Shown one piece after another: positions 62,173 through 64,000 of a stretch of 64,000 bases of DNA (position 1 is its first letter; the number at the start of each line of letters is the position of its first letter). This stretch comes from JACVSF01 sp036702855. GTDB taxonomy: Bacteria; Cyanobacteriota; Cyanobacteriia; Phormidesmidales; Phormidesmidaceae. A program made the position numbers and the translations under genes. The notes beneath the pieces are model-generated. The model was given only the letters and a program-made list of their open reading frames with translations. It did no database searches and was not told the DNA's origin. The stretch lies in contig DATNQF010000112.1 in assembly GCA_036702855.1 (NCBI GenBank), positions 1 to 64,000 of the forward strand, written 5' to 3'.

Positions 62173-62215
62173 AGACTTGTTAAGTTAGGTCACGAATTTA
62201 GTTGGCCTTTTATGT

Positions 62216-62250
62216 GACGCTGGATTTCAAGCAATCCAGCGTCTTTTTAT
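62216..62250 (+). terminator. rho-independent terminator after psbM
   Basis: A perfect 11-bp stem (GACGCTGGATT / AATCCAGCGTC) with a 6-base loop is followed by TTTTTAT. Confidence 0.92.
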
Positions 62251-62299
62251 GGCTCGATGTTTCGTATAGCTTGTTGCACTGAACTTTAAACGGCAGACG

Positions 62300-63070
62300 A
62301 TGACCTACTGTCTAGGCATTGTGGTGCAGCAGGGGTTGGTCCTGGCTGCTGACTCACGAACAAACGCGGGCGTGGACTATATCTCCTCGTACCGCAAGTT
62401 GTTTGATTTCTCGGTTCCTGGGGAACGGGTGATCTTACTATGTACGTCCGGCAACCTGTCGATCACTCAGGCAGCTGTTCATGCTTTGGAATGGGAAATC
62501 AAGGTGAACACGGCTGCTAATTTGCATAATTTGCCAACGCTGTACGCAGTTGCCCGGTATGTGGGTGAAAAGATTCGGGAGATTCAGGAGAGCGATCGCA
62601 CTTGGCTGGCAAAGGACAACATTGATTTTCAGTGCAGCTTTTTACTGGGAGGTCAGATCCAGGGAGAAGCGCCCGAACTCTACTTGATCTATAGCCAGGG
62701 CAACTGCATTAAGGCCACACCAGAGACTCCCTTCCTGCAGATTGGCGAAACTAAGTACGGGAAACCCATTTTGGATAGGACATTATCTTTTGACTCGTCA
62801 TTGGATGCGATCGCAAAATGTGCCCTTCTTTCCATTGATTCCACGATGCGATCCAACTTGTCTGTAGGGCCTCCAGTGAACATGGTGATGTATGAAGTTA
62901 ATACTTTCAACGTTCGTCATCGGGCCCAGTTTCATGCGGGTGATCCCTACCTGATCAAAATGCGCAAGCATTGGGAAACTGCGCTGAAAGAGGCTGCTGC
63001 TAGCATGCCTGACATTAGCTGGAACCAGGAGTCTCCTCTACCGAAGGCCGATATTTCGGATATTTCCTAG
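62300..63070 (+). CDS. anbu: Anbu proteasome-like peptidase
   Basis: Anbu is a bacterial relative of the 20S proteasome (COG3484). The protein starts MTYCLGIVVQQ, so removing Met exposes the catalytic threonine. The triad partners are Asp18 in AADSRT and Lys33 in YRKLFDF (numbering with Met), the usual proteasome arrangement. Length is 256 aa. Anbu genes often occur with a transglutaminase-like protease, an alpha-E protein and an ATP-grasp protein. Here a transglutaminase-like gene lies tail to tail and overlaps the stop by 4 bases; the other two are not seen. The natural substrate is unknown. Confidence 0.9.
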   Translation: MTYCLGIVVQQGLVLAADSRTNAGVDYISSYRKLFDFSVPGERVILLCTSGNLSITQAAVHALEWEIKVNTAANLHNLPTLYAVARYVGEKIREIQESDRTWLAKDNIDFQCSFLLGGQIQGEAPELYLIYSQGNCIKATPETPFLQIGETKYGKPILDRTLSFDSSLDAIAKCALLSIDSTMRSNLSVGPPVNMVMYEVNTFNVRHRAQFHAGDPYLIKMRKHWETALKEAAASMPDISWNQESPLPKADISDIS

Positions 63071-63924
63071 AGGGCTTCAATTGTGACATGGGTTTCCAAC
63101 GTAGAGTGAGCAGTGTTGTCTGCTTGGATAGCACCACTGACGGGAGCGGCCTGATTGGGATGGGGGCTGGCGACCAGCGCAATATGGCGATCGCTAACTG
63201 CTAAACCATGTGTGGGATCAAATCCTCGCCAGCCTCCACTAGGAATGTAGGCCTCTGCCCAAGCATGAAGCTCATGATTGGGGGCTGCTAGATCGCCCTC
63301 CTGATAGCCGCTGACAAAGCGGGCTGCCAGTCCTATTGATTGGCAAGCTGCAATAAATAGAACAGCAAAATCTCGGCAGCTCCCTCGTTTCTGAGTCCAG
63401 GTGATCCCCGCAGGTAAGGGTGGGCCAGATTCACGAACGATGTATTCGCAGCTCTCGTAGATTTTCTGGGTCAGCGCCGTCAAGAAATAGCTGACATTGG
63501 CGTTAACTTCGTATAAAAGAGACTGGGCAAGCTGTACGACTCCAGGATCCAGGGTTGGATAAAGTGGATTGCTTAGGTAGGGCTGAAGACTGGCTAGTAG
63601 AGAAGCCGGGTAGTCAATGGGTAGCGTTGCTGACCAGGGCTCTGTTAGGTAGTCAAAGGGGTTGGTGCGAAAGGTTTCGACTTCTGAATAAGCTGCAATG
63701 TAAAGCTTTTCAGTTTTAGTAGGGCTAAACCAAAGCGAGATCGTTTCATTGCCGTCCAGCTCGACAATTTGAGCGGTGGAAGCGGGCTCGGGTGTAACAG
63801 CAAGCTGAAATTGCTGAAGAACTTGGGTGGCATCACTTCGGGGGCGAAGCCTTAGCACCTGGGGCTTTAGGGAGACGGGTTCGCTGTAGCGGTAGCAGGT
63901 TAAGTGGTGGATACGGTAGCGCAT
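63067..63924 (-). CDS. transglutaminase-like cysteine peptidase family protein
   Basis: A 285-residue protein. The N-terminal beta domain (MRYRIHHLTCYRYSEPVSL) is of the type that precedes bacterial transglutaminase domains. The catalytic triad is Cys183 in RGSCRDFAVLF, His220 in HELHAWAEA and Asp236 in GWRGFDPTHG. Such proteins can act as peptidases or as amide-transfer enzymes. It is known to occur in Anbu clusters. No signal peptide is present, so it is likely cytosolic like Anbu. Its stop shares the palindrome CTAG with the Anbu stop. Confidence 0.9.
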   Translation of the reverse strand: MRYRIHHLTCYRYSEPVSLKPQVLRLRPRSDATQVLQQFQLAVTPEPASTAQIVELDGNETISLWFSPTKTEKLYIAAYSEVETFRTNPFDYLTEPWSATLPIDYPASLLASLQPYLSNPLYPTLDPGVVQLAQSLLYEVNANVSYFLTALTQKIYESCEYIVRESGPPLPAGITWTQKRGSCRDFAVLFIAACQSIGLAARFVSGYQEGDLAAPNHELHAWAEAYIPSGGWRGFDPTHGLAVSDRHIALVASPHPNQAAPVSGAIQADNTAHSTLETHVTIEAL

Positions 63925-64000
63925 GGCTTCAGGAGTAGCGAAGAACGGCCATTCTAGCGATTCAGTACTCTCTTTTCCGAGTTCAAAGTAGCAGAAAGTG

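Overview
The window is a stretch of cyanobacterial chromosome. The photosystem II genes psbB (CP47), psbT and psbM, the PSII repair factor psb32, a proteasome-like Anbu protease and a valyl-tRNA synthetase carrying the cyanobacteria-specific CAAD membrane domain all point there. So does the abundance of the HIP1 palindrome GCGATCGC on both strands (for example at 2107-2114). I see no rRNA, tRNA, CRISPR array, transposase, integrase or prophage gene, and no region whose style marks it as a foreign island. This is a core chromosomal region with dense coding on both strands.

Layout. 1-6100: a truncated TSUP permease, pepA, a TPR/SLT lytic transglycosylase, a RodZ-like HTH membrane protein and tatC. 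6300-10150: a UspA protein, a 43-residue membrane microprotein, and a copper pair (Met/His-rich cupredoxin plus Cu(I) P-type ATPase). 10300-12600: a polyphosphate-type glucokinase, a creatininase-family amidohydrolase, and a glutamine riboswitch (Downstream-peptide type) in front of a 57-residue DUF4278 peptide. 12700-19600: an SphS/PhoR-like kinase, an rRNA pseudouridine synthase, a second RodZ-like protein, a prohibitin-like protein, purM and an RlpA-type protein. 19780-26150: a PanC-Cmk fusion, aroE, a small exported protein, a CodB-type permease with an inverted repeat over its ribosome binding site, yidD, a GT2 glycosyltransferase and a TPR protein. 26240-36430: valS with CAAD, a membrane histidine kinase, an exported small protein, a DrrAB-type ABC exporter, and the heme A pathway ctaB/ctaA.

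36800-45230: two small cyanobacterial proteins, hisA, fabI, a Cache-type histidine kinase, a stand-alone RibD C-terminal reductase, a FemAB-like acyltransferase, a DUF4346 protein and psb32. 45300-52700: a quinone oxidoreductase, a candidate small RNA with its own promoter and terminator (about 46514-46610), an orphan sugar ABC permease, a PAS-GAF-GAF kinase with a cyanobacteriochrome-like GAF, a DUF2301 membrane protein, dprA and an FHA protein. 53100-64000: an acyltransferase, DUF1802 with metK, a HAD phosphatase, rpsA, nrdR, psbT-psbB, a ferredoxin, psbM, Anbu and a transglutaminase-like protein.

Themes. Several genes act on the cell envelope (lytic transglycosylase, RlpA, two RodZ-like proteins, FemAB-like protein, TatC, YidD). 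Another group serves the thylakoid (psbB/T/M, psb32, ferredoxin, CAAD-ValRS, copper ATPase and cupredoxin, heme A). Four histidine kinases lie here without a response regulator beside any of them. The best candidates for little-described biology are the riboswitch-peptide unit, the intergenic small RNA, the GAF domain that keeps the second-cysteine position but lacks the canonical bilin cysteine, the codB leader, the psbB/ferredoxin intergenic repeats, and the tail-to-tail Anbu/transglutaminase pair.
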